This document shows positions 35,571-46,198 of a DNA stretch of 64,000 nucleotides, piece after piece (the first letter of the stretch is position 1; each line of letters opens with the position of its first letter). The stretch spans positions 45,305,639 through 45,369,638 of the forward strand of contig NC_073694.1 in assembly GCF_029784165.1 (NCBI RefSeq), written 5' to 3'. The notes under the pieces were generated by a model that was not told the origin of the DNA, searched no databases, and saw nothing but the letters and a program-made list of their open reading frames with translations. A program made the position numbers and the translations under genes. The DNA is from Wyeomyia smithii. Its lineage: Eukaryota > Arthropoda > Insecta > Diptera > Culicidae.

Positions 35571-36451
35571 TTGTGATTCACTACTTTATATATTCATGTT
35601 TTGTAGTTTTAAAGTGCGTTTTTGTACTAAAACCATAAGTATAGGGACGATTGTTTCTTAAAAATAATTCTTTATCTAAAGACAGATTTATGATCGGTTC
35701 ATCATCCAGAATTTATTATTCTTGTCCCACAAGCTCATATTCGACTACACAATAATACCTAATTACGGGCAGGACATCCTCCCATAAAAATCCTAACCTA
35801 TTGAAACGATTGTCCTCCAAGGATAGCGCTTTTGTTCTATTTCCAAACAGACCCACAGGAGGAATCAATTTGAAAAGCTTCCATTTTCCCAGCAATAAAA
35901 AGCATTAATCGGCTTTATTTATTTTTTTAGCAGCAGCGCGTCTGCTCCTGCTGCCCGAGATATGGCCCAGTGAATCCTTGAACTCGTTTCCAGCCGGGTA
36001 GAAGCTTTTGTTTTCCCATAAAACCCGGTGGCGTTGTGTGTAGTGTACCATTTTGAATACCAACCCAGCATACAGTCCCGGGCTCTAAATTGCGTTCCAC
36101 TAATAGAAAATTCCATTCAGTGAGCCATTTTAAAGCCGGGCTCTGTGTCCTTTTCATCTTCGGGTAAAAGAGGAAAAACTATCAAGATGAGAAAACAAAA
36201 ATCCTACCTCACTGAGCGTGTTCAAATATTTACCAAGCGAGAAAAGTAACTGAACTGATAGAAAATATGTGGAAGCAAAAAAATATAAAAAGATTGCTGC
36301 CGGATTCTTTCAATATTTACCCAACCCTAATGTTAGAAGCAACAGCAACCAACTGACTGAGTGACTGACTGACTGTCTGGCTCGTTATAGATAGACCTCG
36401 TGTGGTGTATGCGTGGTCGGTCGTCATCCTTTTTTTGCCGAACCTTTGTAG

Positions 36452-36653
36452 GCTCAAAACAACAAACAGGAAAAGCAAGCAAACGCAACGTGGGCAGATC
36501 AAATCAGATGCGTAAAAACTCATGTAATGGTTCCAGTCGGAACATCGTAGTGCGTCCAGAAGACGTTCGATACTTAGATATTAGTTCCCTTCAGCAGCCG
36601 AGAACTGAGTCAACCGAGTCTCTACTGGGAATAGGAGTGCCACAACAGAATCG
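36452..36653 (+). CDS. Candidate internal exon, host gene unknown
   Basis: 202 bases between an acceptor (CCTTTTTTTGCCGAACCTTTGTAG ends at 36451, with a good pyrimidine tract) and a consensus-like GTAAGT donor from 36654. One frame is fully open: a basic N-terminal part (GSKQQTGKASKRN, RSNQMRKNSC) followed by VVRPEDVRYLDISSLQQ and ESTESLLGIGVPQQNR. It enters in phase 1 and leaves in phase 2. The next candidate, at 37839-37916, can continue from phase 2 without a stop, which would make a 1.2-kb intron between them. I do not recognise the protein. Support is splice context, an open frame and non-random amino-acid content. The alternative is a chance frame, since the open frame extends 52 bases upstream of the acceptor. 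Confidence 0.4.
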
Positions 36654-37838
36654 GTAAGTGGCAAAAACCGGATCAGTACAAAGTCAACATAACGCTGTTC
36701 CCAACCGGGGTGCGGAAGGTTGTGGAAACGAGTCGCACTCAAAGTGTGTAGAAGAAAGGTCCTAAATGAGTGTGGCTTTCTTTGAAGTCGCTCCGAAAAA
36801 GGCCAAACTGCTAGCGATGGTTGCTTGCGCTATGTTGTCGTTACTGCTGATTGGGATGGGAGAAATTAAACAAAGAAAACAAAACATCTCGGACAGGACA
36901 CACACAGAAGCCGGTGCCGAAAAAGTGTGCTGGACGAGAAATGTAAGCCGCAGCAAAACATCGCCTACGGGTGGGCCCTTGCGGGGCGAAGAGAATACCC
37001 ATCTCAGCTAGAACCGAGATGGATTCTGTGTGGTCATTCCCTTGGTGACCGGCCGGGTGGATAGCATTCAGAATGCTGTAAAAAACATTTTCGGTCTGTG
37101 TTGTGAAAACAACTCGGGATGCTTTAACCGATTGTGTGATTTAGGTGTACAGCGATCTGGTATTATGATTTTTTTCCCGAGTTAATTTGTCTCTCCAGTA
37201 GACAATCACTGGTCCGTAATTGAAATCTGAACGGAATCTAAAACAGATCATTAATCATGTACTCGCGATGGCCTTTTACTCAAATATCTAGATATGATAT
37301 AGTATTGTTTCGCTGTTGGATGCAATCATCTCAAGCACGAGTCTAAAAACGGGAACGAAAATATCACATGTTTGACATCGAATGAATGTTTCCGCTGTTG
37401 CATGTTTTTCTTCTGTTTTTTTTTTTCGGTTATGTGTTGTCTCTGTTTCGTACGATTCAAAACTGAACCTCGACTATGTGGGGATTCCGTGCTAGCTTTC
37501 TCGAACCTACTAATCCCACCACTGGCAACGTTTCAGAGAAAAATTTAGATCCACTCTAGTCAGCAATTAGCAGAACAGGAGTATTGCGTCATGCTCGTTT
37601 AAAATACAACAATGTGAGGAAGACCAAGACTAATCGTACTTGTTTGTGTAGTTTCCACATTGCATTTATCATTTTACTGACTGCTCTCGGCTCCCATGAA
37701 AGACAATCTACTTATTCGGACGATGCGTATGAGCTGTGAAAAGAATCTAAGCTTATCCTCTGAATATGGAAACACTTAGGATGAAATAACAGCCGGATTC
37801 AATCGAAGAGAATTTTCTCGAATCTTCATCTGTTGCAG

Positions 37839-37916
37839 AAAAACGATACCGAAAGTTTGCCTTGCCGGCTCTGTCGGTCCACTCGAGCAGAAAATGAATC
37901 ACACCCAAACCGACAA
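37839..37916 (+). CDS. Candidate 78-bp cassette exon, host gene unknown
   Basis: Bounded by TCTTCATCTGTTGCAG (strong acceptor, AG at 37837-37838) and CAA|GTGAGT (strong donor from 37917). Its length is exactly 26 codons, so inclusion or skipping would keep the frame. It is open in two frames. One enters in phase 0 and reads KNDTESLPCRLCRSTRAENE with HPNRQ. The other enters in phase 2 and reads KTIPKVCLAGSVGPLEQKMN with HTQTD; this second frame is compatible with the exit phase of the candidate at 36452-36653. Neither peptide matches a protein I know. Splice signals on both sides of a frame-preserving length are the main evidence. Confidence 0.4.
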
Positions 37917-38349
37917 GTGAGTTGTGAAATTTGTAATTATATATCCCCATTCCACCATGATTGCATGTGCCGCTTCACAATCTGGAAATTATTAAGCAGA
38001 GAAAGATTTTTCGTTTGATGTGTTAAGTCGGTGTCCATCACGGAAGCCGACCCATGTGAAATTCTACTTTCGAGAGATTAGTGATCAACTACTGTGAAAG
38101 TGATGCGTCTTCTGAGTAGCTTCGTAGCTTAGTTTCTTGGAACGCCACAAAAAGTGGTTGAGTTTTAAATGTTCATAAGATTATTGTTTCAATCAATGGA
38201 TTTGTTTTCTACGAATTGAACGAAATAGTTAAATTGTAGGTTGTGGAAATAATCTTTTGATGAATTGCTTAAAATATAGTGAAAATATCAAGGCTGTCTT
38301 CGGCGACTTATGCTTATGTAATCCAGAGCCTTTTTTGTACAGTGTTATT

Positions 38350-38880
38350 TATCTAAACACATAAATATGCAGCTCTGTCTGTCTGTCTGATTCATACAGA
38401 CTTGAAAAATACTAAACTGATCGGCGTGAAATTTTTTATATAGGTGTTCTATGGACCGGAGAAAGATGACTAAGATAGTTCGAAATCCCTCTCTATTCTT
38501 GAAGTATGTGAATGAAGCACGGATGCCAAAATTGACTTCAAAAACAATTTTAAAATCCAAGATTGCGACTTTCAGGTTCTGCAGAACAGCCAAAATGACC
38601 GAATACCGCTAAATATGGATATTTACGTAATCGGGATGATACATGAATGCTAAGAATTGACCCTGGACGCCATTTTGAATTCAGAGATGATGACATCCGG
38701 TTTCTGAAAAACAGCAAAAATGACTGAATTTGGGGTGGTACTAAATGAGTATTTCCGGAATCAGGTTGATGCTCAGAGGCCAGCAAGTGACTCCACATGC
38801 TACCTTGGAATCCAAGATGACGACTTCTGGTTTTTAAATAACAGCTGAAAATAACCGAATATCACCAACTTCCAGCGTTC
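38350..38880 (-). repeat. Inverted second copy of the ~125-bp subunit repeat
   Basis: On the minus strand this reproduces the repeat at 31260-32570. The tail (AGACAGACAGACAGAGCTGC, TTTATGTGTTTAGATAA) is at the low-coordinate end, preceded by CACGCCGATCAGTTTAGTA. The CGGTCATTTTGGCTGTT block recurs at about 38585, 38711 and 38841, spacing 126 and 130 bases. It ends where the non-LTR fragment begins, near 38880. Confidence 0.7.
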
Positions 38881-38884
38881 GTTG

Positions 38885-39427
38885 ATCATTGGCGCGTAAA
38901 CCGTACTGCGGTGGTAGAAGAAATGCTTCACCAATCCGAGCGTCTATTCACCAAGATTTCGACTGCGACTCAAAACAGTGTTTGATCTCCATGTTAGGAG
39001 CGGCTGATCAGCGTCCTGGTTTCAGCGTGGAACTCTTAACAAAGCAGACACGATGGTCCCCTGGCAAGACAGGGGGTTGGGAAAGGCCCAAGAAGGTATG
39101 AATAAAGCGGCTACTTTCTACCAGACTTGTGACACCACCAGCGAGTTGGGAACCGGCTTCATAGTTCTGGGCAAGATGCTCCAGAACGTGATAGGATGAA
39201 GATATGCAAGTTGAGGATTAAGGGCCGGCTCTTTAACTACAGCATCGATGACGAGAAGGAAGCGTTCTACGCGCAGCAGAAGCAGCTCTACGATAGCTGG
39301 TCACGTCGGGACGTAAAAGCCGTCATGAATGCTAAGGTAGGAGGGGAGACACCAAAACCGAATCGGTAATCGGGCCAGATAGTCTATGATAGCGGCCATC
39401 GATGGTCTATCGTACCTACTGTTTCAC
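38885..39427 (+). pseudogene. Non-LTR retrotransposon fragment, endonuclease part (left piece)
   Basis: Broken plus-strand frames read YQTCDTTSELGTGFIVLGKM, then KICKLRIKGRLFNYSI, then DDEKEAFYAQQKQLYDSW and SRRDVKAVMNAKVGG. These are conserved blocks of the apurinic-like endonuclease of a mosquito non-LTR element (normally followed by GDMNAQVG and the rest of EN). Much of the endonuclease and the first RT blocks are deleted, since the sequence runs quickly into LFNITLE of the RT domain, whose codons are split by the insertion at 39428. The right piece is 46199-46850. The same family is present inverted at 48830-49770. Clade not assigned. Confidence 0.7.
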
Positions 39428-40757
39428 CAGTGGTGGGCACTAGAGATGATCGGGTACGGGTATTTTTACCCGAAACCCGTACCCGACCCGTAGCCGACGG
39501 GTTCGGGTCGGGTTTCGGGTAACACCAAAAAATATTTTACGGGTTCGGGTCGGGTACGGGTAATTCAACATGGCTTCGGGTTCGGGTCGGGTACGGGTTT
39601 GAAAAATTCTCAATTGGTCGGGTACGGGTCGGGTACCGGTAATTCGATTTTCAAGCATTATGAGAATTTAATTTTTAACATTTCAAACCTAGGTGTTTTC
39701 TTAGCGTCGATAATCGGAAAGATCGGAGAAGAAATTGCCCATTCTCACTCGACGAGAGATCGACCAATACCTATTCTGACAGTTGTCGGCAGTCTTTGCA
39801 CCAAGGGAATGACATCGTGCTATCTTTTTTTTAATGTGAAAGTGAGTGAGTTCTTTCTGCAACTGTTTTGAGTTAATTGGAATTTTTGCCGGGCTTTTTT
39901 TCATATCTGTCAGGGAAACCGCGGAACATTGTACAGTAAGGCAATTTAATACAAAGGCTGGCCAAGCAAAAAAAGTGTGGATAAATGCGACAAAAATATG
40001 GCATTTACTTAATTTTGGGGTGCTGAACACCAATCTTCATTTCATTTTTTATTTGAGGGCGTTCATAAAGCACGTGACCAAATTTTTATTGATTTTGGCA
40101 CTTTTCCCTTTACTTTTTTATTAAATAGAATTATATCTTCAACTACAAGCAACACCACAGGGCGTCCTCCTCACAGGAATAAATTACGTAGCTTTGGCAC
40201 AACCCCTCAAATCAACCAATTTTTTTTTTTAATTTAAAACAAAATAGGTAATACACATTAACTACAAATCAATATTTTCTTTGACGCCAAAAAAATCCAA
40301 GCTATCATTGAAGCTGCGGAGCGTTTTAAAGTCATAATTTTTTGAAAAACATATGTCAAAAAACGTCAGTATGCCAAATGCCAAAAGTCATAAAAAAATC
40401 AGATCTCATGATATTGCACCCAAATTTTGGATTGAAGCCCTTGAATGTTATAGCAACAATGGAAAAATATTATGAAACAGCTGACGTAAAAAAAATTCAG
40501 GCGGGTGGCCACCGATTCCCCATGTGCATTGAGATGTTTGGTATGAAGCAAATATGTATATGAGATATGACGGCGATAGCTAGTCTTGGTTTGTACTGTG
40601 GCCAGGGATGCCGCATGTACAGAAATATCTGTGTTATACCGATTTTTAGATTGAATCGATGACAACGAATCTGTACTCAAAAATTAAATGTTTTCGGCAA
40701 ATGCAAATGAATTGAACAAAATCATTTCAAATCGCCTGGAAATACGCGAAAATTTAA

Positions 40758-41370
40758 TCGACCATTTTTTATTTGAATGAAACTTTGCACACGTTTTTGG
40801 CTTAGCAAACTTAGCATTTTTCACAGGTGGAGAGATTTTTTACACCCATGAGTTACATTCTAAAAGGGCGTATGCCTTTCGGCATAGGTTTTATTCGAAG
40901 CATTGTAGCCCAGAAACCGTTGGTTGTAAAGAAAAATTGTCTGAGAATGAGTTGTTTTTTGACCAAAAAAAATTGAAACATTAAATTTCAATTTAAGAAA
41001 AAAGAGTTGAATTTTTTAATTTTTTTTTTAAGAAACTTGACGTTAATACGCAACTTTTAAAAACAAGTCCAGGATGTAGAAATGAAAAATATTTTTTTTA
41101 TGGTAGATTAATTTTCTAATTCAAACATTTTTCAAAATATTTGTATTCTGATGATTTTAAAAGATGCAGAGAGTCATTTTAAATCAAAAGGCTTTTGGTA
41201 GTTAAATTTCTATGGGCATTGGTTTTCGAGTCATTTCTAATTTTAGCTCGAACAATTATTAAAATTTAGGAAAATACACGTTTTTCTTAATTTGTCCTTG
41301 GTTCTCCAGCAAAAACCATACGTTCATTGGAATGCTTGATCAAAAATATACAATTCATTCTTTGACAACA
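40758..41370 (+). repeat. Left long terminal inverted repeat
   Basis: Pairs with 43678-44353. Divergence is mostly in A/T runs and short indels, and the arms remain collinear throughout. It ends with GATCAAAAATATACAATTCATTC, whose inverse opens the other arm. Confidence 0.8.
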
Positions 41371-41667
41371 AAACGATTGGGCGAACGGTTCTTAAGAAAA
41401 GAGTTCAATGTTCTAAGTTATACAAATATATGTAAGAATCAAATATTTATTATCGAGTTTTATTATCTTAGGAACATATTTTTTTATGACATAGATACTT
41501 TACAGAACTAGTTTCACCTTATATTTTAAATACATCATAAGTAAATGATTCGTCATCTTTTGAAAACAGCTTCGTTTGTATCTTATTTTTTGAAATCGGA
41601 ACAGTAGAGTAATGCTTTTGTGTGGCAGCTATTATTATAGATTTTTTGAAAATATTGTTCTATTTTG

Positions 41668-43517
41668 TTACTCCTTGTTCATATTCTTCATATGATACCC
41701 AACTAACTGACATTTTTGATGAATTTTTATTATTTTCTGATTAGACCAATCATACAATACTTTTACGCTTGTAATGGGATGTTCATGTTCTTTAGCTAAA
41801 CTTGCATTTCTTGCCATTCGTTTTAATGTGCCACCAATTGCATCGCATGGGCCTTTACCATGAGAAGTCGCAAAAAAATGCCACTCTGCATCGACGTTAT
41901 ATTTTGTTTTGAACTTGCAAAGTTTTTTCTATTTTTGTATTGTGTGGCAGCTCCATCACACATAAATATCGCTTTTTTCAACTGTATCTTGGTTTTCAAA
42001 AAACTCATTAATTTGGCAATGAACACCTGAACCGCAACAGTATCATGATGGAGTACTTCCGATATTATGATGAAGCTGATATTCTTAAGTGTTCCAGATT
42101 CTGAATAGTAAACAACGAAGGGATGAATGGTGGCTTGACTATTATTCCAATAACTACTTTGAGCGGCATCTTAGTTTTCTGAGAAATCACACACTATAAT
42201 AACTTCACCATCTTTCAAATTATTTTTTGTTTCTCTCATGTAAGTCGACTGTTGAGTTTTTATGTAATCGTGGGTAATCAACTTTTCCAACTTTTCACAA
42301 AAATAAGATACAAATTCATCAATTGGTTTCACAAGTGTCTCTATATTACATCGATCTGTTGCAATCCACTGTTCGAAAGGTATTTCACTCACACAACGTT
42401 CCTCAAGTTCTTTGAAAAAACTGTTTTCAAAATCCAAACGGCTTGGGCAATGTTCACATTTGCGGAGATAACAATATTTGGATCATGTAGTTGAGCTACA
42501 TAATAGTTGTTCAAAGTTAAATTTAGAATCATTTTGGAATGAATATTTCTTTAGATTGTGTATCATCAATTCAGTATTCACGTGAATAGTACAAACACAA
42601 ATATTATGAGATCCTGAGCTTCCAAGTAATTCACAGTGCTTAGGTTTCAAAGCTCTAAAAGAAGTCAACCCAATATCAGTTTTGCTGATATCTTTAAGAT
42701 AAGCGTGAGCTTCACGAATCGAATACATTAGGAGTCGCTTTTGCACATGCTGTCGCTTACCATCTTTTCTCACTGAAACGTAATCCCTTTGCCCTGGCAT
42801 GGCTCTACTGACCTGGCCACTGTCATAAAACTGCAATACCTCGTTTTTCACTTCCAGGGGCAATCCATGTCCAAGCCTCACATCAGGCATAGCCAGTATT
42901 CCACTAACCTCTGATATGCGCCGAGCCTGTTTCACAATGTATTCCGTTGTTTCAAACTGTTCTGTTATCGTTTGTTGGTTCCAAGAATTCGGTAGAACTG
43001 AAAGTATTCTTACTTTATCTTCCCTCGAGCATTCAGGCGTAGTAAATTTTTCTTTCAACTGCAAAATCATCTCGTCGAAGTCTCTCGCTTTACGTTTCAA
43101 TAAATCCAGCTCAACTTCTTCAGCATCAAAATCGAAAATGTTTTTTCTTATACCGTCAGTAATGTTCAGATACTTTTTTTGGTTTGGTTGCAACTCCGTC
43201 GTTAGAATGTTTCTTCCACATCCTGATGTTGATGGTTCCATGAATGAATTGTGTGGATGCTCTTCCAGATCAAATGCATCTTTCACTTTCATACAATATA
43301 ATCTACACGAATCACAAATTGATAAAGACCTATTAAAATGAGCTTGACCGTTCAATATTTTTAATTTTGCAATAACGTTTTCGTTTAATTTGCGTAAGCT
43401 TGATGAGCATCGATGATCAGGAAAGGGTTTACAGCACTTGGGCTTGGTGTATTCTATTTTCACTTTATTCATCTTCACAAAATGCAAACTGTTACTAACA
43501 CTTCTGGAGAAGTGCAA
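41668..43517 (-). pseudogene. Transposon-encoded protein of an uncharacterised family, probable transposase
   Basis: One frame runs from ATG at 43517 for 344 codons, hits a single in-frame TGA (42483-42485), continues as CEHCPSRLDFENSFF to a second stop (about 42171), continues in the same frame to about 41880, then shifts frame and ends near 41668: about 616 codons in all. The N-terminus has clustered Cys/His (CCKPFPDHRC; ICDSCRLYC), probably zinc-binding. Then a basic PGQRDYVSVRKDGKRQHVQK region and HNICVCTIH. The C-terminal half has VIIVCDFSEN, HPFVVYYSES, LHHDTVAVQVF, IFMCDGAATQYKNRKNF and, after the frameshift, HFFATSHGKGPCDAIGGT. The two D-containing strands (CDF, CDG) and the GPCD motif look like an RNase H-fold active site; that is inference. 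Similar uncharacterised proteins are common in invertebrate genomes. Only three lesions, so inactivation was recent. Confidence 0.8.
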
Positions 43518-43677
43518 TCGTATTTATATACGGAAACAGATATTATAGGTTACCCAGGAGATTGGTAGCTTACTTTACAAACAGTTGTTATTAGTAAACA
43601 AGTAGGTAGTGTCACGACAAACATACGTGTAGGTAAGCTAAGGTACAGCGCCTGAGTTATTTATCCAATCGGTTTGT

Positions 43678-44353
43678 TGTTAAAGAATGAACTGTATATT
43701 TTTGATCAAGCTTTCCAATGAACGTATGGTTTTTGCTGGAGAACCACGGACAAATTAAGAGAAACGTGTGTTTTCATAAATATTAATAATTTTTTGAACT
43801 CTAATTTTAAATAACTCGAAAACCGATGCCTTTAGAATGTTAACTACCAAGAGCTTTTTGATTCAAATCAACTCTCTGCATCTTTTAAAATCATCAGAAT
43901 ATAAATATTCTGAAAAATGTTTGAATTAGAATTTTTGTAAAAAAATTAATCTACAATAAAAAAAAACATTTCTCATTTCTCCATCCTGGACTTTTTTTTT
44001 AAAGTTGCGTAAAAACGTCAAGTTTAAAAATAAAAATAAAAAAAAGTTCAACTCTTTTCTTTTTAGATTGAAATTTAATATTTATTTTTATTTTTTTTTT
44101 GGTCAAACAAATTTTTTTTGTACAGTGTTTTTTTATGATGCATTTTCAATTCCCAGCAACTCATTCTCAGATAGTTTTTCTATACAACCAACGGTTCCTG
44201 GGCTACAATGCTTCGAATAAAACCTATGCCAAAAGGCATACGCCCTTTTAGAATGTAACTCATGGGAGTAAAAAATCGCTCCATCTGTGGAAAATGCTCA
44301 GTTTGCTAAGTCAAATGCGTGTGCAAAGTTTCATTTAAATCAAAAATGGTCGA
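43678..44353 (-). repeat. Right long terminal inverted repeat
   Basis: Inverse of 40758-41370. It has an extra A/T-rich segment around 44010-44160, including a short open frame (44005-44220) that is only low-complexity sequence. Confidence 0.8.
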
Positions 44354-45112
44354 TAATCGACCTTCGGTGATTTGGCGCGAACTTGCTAAATTATTATTTT
44401 TTTTTCAATTTATAAATAATACTAACTTTACCTTAGTATAATATTTAGATTTCAGTTTGCTGCGATGTTCACATACAACTAGTCGTTTTTTCAACTTTAC
44501 CAGACATGCACTTTTAATAGTGGGCCTCTTCCTTATAGTGGACCATCCGCCTGGAACTCTGGGTTCAATAACATTCGTTCACATTCACACTCGGTTCTTG
44601 TCTAACTCCGGCCATAATCTCGAGAAATCACATACGACAATCAGTGCATATAACGTGCGAGGTACCCAGGTATGTTTCCAGGACGGGTCGGGTACGGGTC
44701 GGGTTCAAGCTATTTCGGCGTTTTTTTCTTTCTGGTACGGGTCGGGTACGGGTTGTTGGAATAGATATTTTTCGGGTTCGGGTCGGGTACGGGTATTTTA
44801 AACAAACCAGACTTCGGGTTCGGGTCGGGTACGGGTTTGAAAATTTTCACTTAGTCGGGTACGGGTAACAAATTTCCCATACCCGACCATCTCTAGTGGG
44901 CACCATTCCGCTAATTCGCTAATCGCTAATTAGCGACGCTAAAATTCAGTCAGCGGTTTAGCGATTTCGCTAATTTTTGAGCTGGTTAGCGAAACTGTTA
45001 GGGTCGCTAAAATTTTGGCCTTCGAAACGCTAATTCGCTAAATTTTGTAGAGAAGCGACAATAGAAATATTTAGAAAAACTGTGAATTGCTGATGGCGTA
45101 CGTAAATTGCTT

Positions 45113-45587
45113 TTTTTCCTGTGTGGACTTATCACTGCGACCAGAGCTTAGATCTATTGTGATATTGCCCAGGTGTTTTCTGTACTTCATATTAGCAGTA
45201 ACACTATTGAAGCAAGTGATACGCTTATCATTCATATCAGTGCTTTTGTGTAATTATTACCTTTCCGTTTCAAGCTTACTGCTCTACTATACCGAGCCTC
45301 TGTCCATCCTAACAATATCGCCTAGTTACAATTCCCTGGAGAGAACTTTCATATGTTACTCACACCAGTTTTATTATAATAGGGACTTATTTTTATTAGG
45401 AGGAGAGTCAACAGGGCTACTGTAGAATCCAGATTGAATGAAGGGTACGTGGTGGGGAGCCTGAGAATAAACCCATGCTTAATGTCCTTTGACAACCAAA
45501 TGGCCTGATTCTACTAAGATTCGAACCCACGACCACCCGCTTACCAAAGCGGACTCTGCAACCTTGCGGCTACGGAGCTCCCCTAAT
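45113..45587 (-). mobile_element. tRNA-derived SINE (family B) with perfect 12-bp target duplication
   Basis: CGTAAATTGCTT flanks it on both sides (45101-45112 and 45588-45599). On the minus strand the head reads GGGGAGCTCCGTAGCCGCAA (A box within) and GGGTTCGAATCTTAG (perfect B box GGTTCGAATC), then a body shared with 15497-15925, and a poly-A tail that appears as a T run at 45113. About 475 bp. It is inserted in the outer hAT element, so it is younger than that element. The 112-codon frame at 45087-45425 is accidental. Confidence 0.85.
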
Positions 45588-46198
45588 CGTAAATTGCTTC
45601 GAAAGATGAACATACTTTACTGCGAAAAGTTACTTTTGTCAGTCTTTTTACCCTAGGATGGAGTTCCAGTTATCGTATAAGCCCCATTAGCATTTTGAAG
45701 AACTCTAGGTCTAGGTCTAGGTCTAGATTGAATTTTTGGCACACCAAGAACTTTTGTAAATTGCAATGCGCTTAAAATTTAGACAACTTTGGTTCTACTT
45801 TTTCGATTCAGATAATAATTGAATTTTTATGGAAACATTCCAAAGAGTATCTTTTTTTAATGCAAGCTAAATAACTTTTGATATTCTTGTTTCTACAAAA
45901 TCAAGTATGAATACCGTTTCGTTAACCTCTTTTTGTAAATAGCTTTAAAAAGTAATTGTTTTCGTTTTTTTTACCAAAAGAGATCAAAGTGGTCCAAATC
46001 TTACAAAACACGAGCAATTCATAAAGCAATATGACTATTCACATATTGAAAAGTTAGCGATTATCGATTAGCGAAAGTTCCGCTAATGTGGGATTAGCGT
46101 TTAGCGTTTAGTGATTATCGAGCTAAAATTTCCGGTTAGCGGCTTTGCGATTAGCGTCGCTAAATTTTCGGTTAGCGGTGCCCACCACTGTGTTTAAC

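Larger units (their letters stand above)
35571..38340. other. Mostly unique stretch containing two exon candidates
   Basis: Few repeats are visible. (GACT)n-like motifs occur at about 36353-36378. CCATCTCAGCTAGAACCGAG-type inverted motifs lie near 36998-37022. Two splice-bounded open segments (36452-36653, 37839-37916) are listed separately. A third frame, 36766-37011, begins with MSVAFFEVAPKKAKL and a hydrophobic stretch MVACAMLSLLLIGMG; it lies between the two candidates without splice support and is not called. Confidence 0.35.
40758..44353 (-). mobile_element. 3.6-kb DNA transposon with ~650-bp terminal inverted repeats
   Basis: The outer parts 40758-41370 and 43678-44353 are long inverted copies of each other. 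They share TCGACCATTTTT, ACTTTGCACACG, CATGAGTTACATTCTAAAAG, GGGCGTATGCCTTT, CATAGGTTTTATTCGAAGCA, and the inner block CCAGCAAAAACCATACGTTC. TAA stands on both sides (40755-40757 and 44354-44356), a possible 3-bp duplication; a slightly larger element with CAAATC(A/G)CC ends (40729-44374) cannot be excluded. Between the arms lies one protein gene on the minus strand (41668-43517). The element is inserted in the inner hAT. I cannot name a superfamily that combines these ends with this protein. Confidence 0.8.
39441..44895. mobile_element. Inner hAT-like element (CGGGTACGGGT-repeat type), interrupted
   Basis: Begins TAGAGATGATCGGGTACGGG and ends in the inverse of TAGAGATGGTCGGGTATGGG. A perfect 8-bp target duplication GTGGGCAC flanks it (39433-39440 and 44896-44903); the left copy is the inner part of the outer element's terminal repeat. 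Both subterminal regions (39447-39645 and 44687-44890) are packed with TCGGGTACGGGT units in the same written direction. No hAT transposase is readable in 39660-40757. After removing the nested 3.6-kb element it is about 1.85 kb. Superfamily assignment rests on duplication length and TIR style. Confidence 0.85.
39428..46190. mobile_element. Outer hAT-like element (TTAGCG-repeat type), interrupted
   Basis: Begins CAGTGGTGGGCAC (39428-39440) and ends with its inverted copy GTGCCCACCACTG (46178-46190); CAGTGGTG ends are typical of hAT elements. It sits inside a non-LTR pseudogene, between TGTTTCAC (39420-39427) and TGTTTAAC (46191-46198), an 8-bp duplication with one mismatch, the length expected for hAT. 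The element's own sequence resumes at 44904 after the inner insertion. It carries many TTAGCG/CGCTAA motifs in both subterminal regions (44904-45055 and 46045-46175). No transposase. Without inserts it is about 0.8 kb (1.3 kb with the SINE), so it is a non-autonomous element. Confidence 0.85.

Noticed and set aside
36766..37011. 81-codon frame starting with a hydrophobic, signal-anchor-like segment
   Set aside because: No splice or promoter support, and it lies between two exon candidates in what would be an intron; one hydrophobic run is easily met by chance.
42916..43341. 141-codon plus-strand frame
   Set aside because: Antisense shadow of the 344-codon transposon frame on the minus strand.
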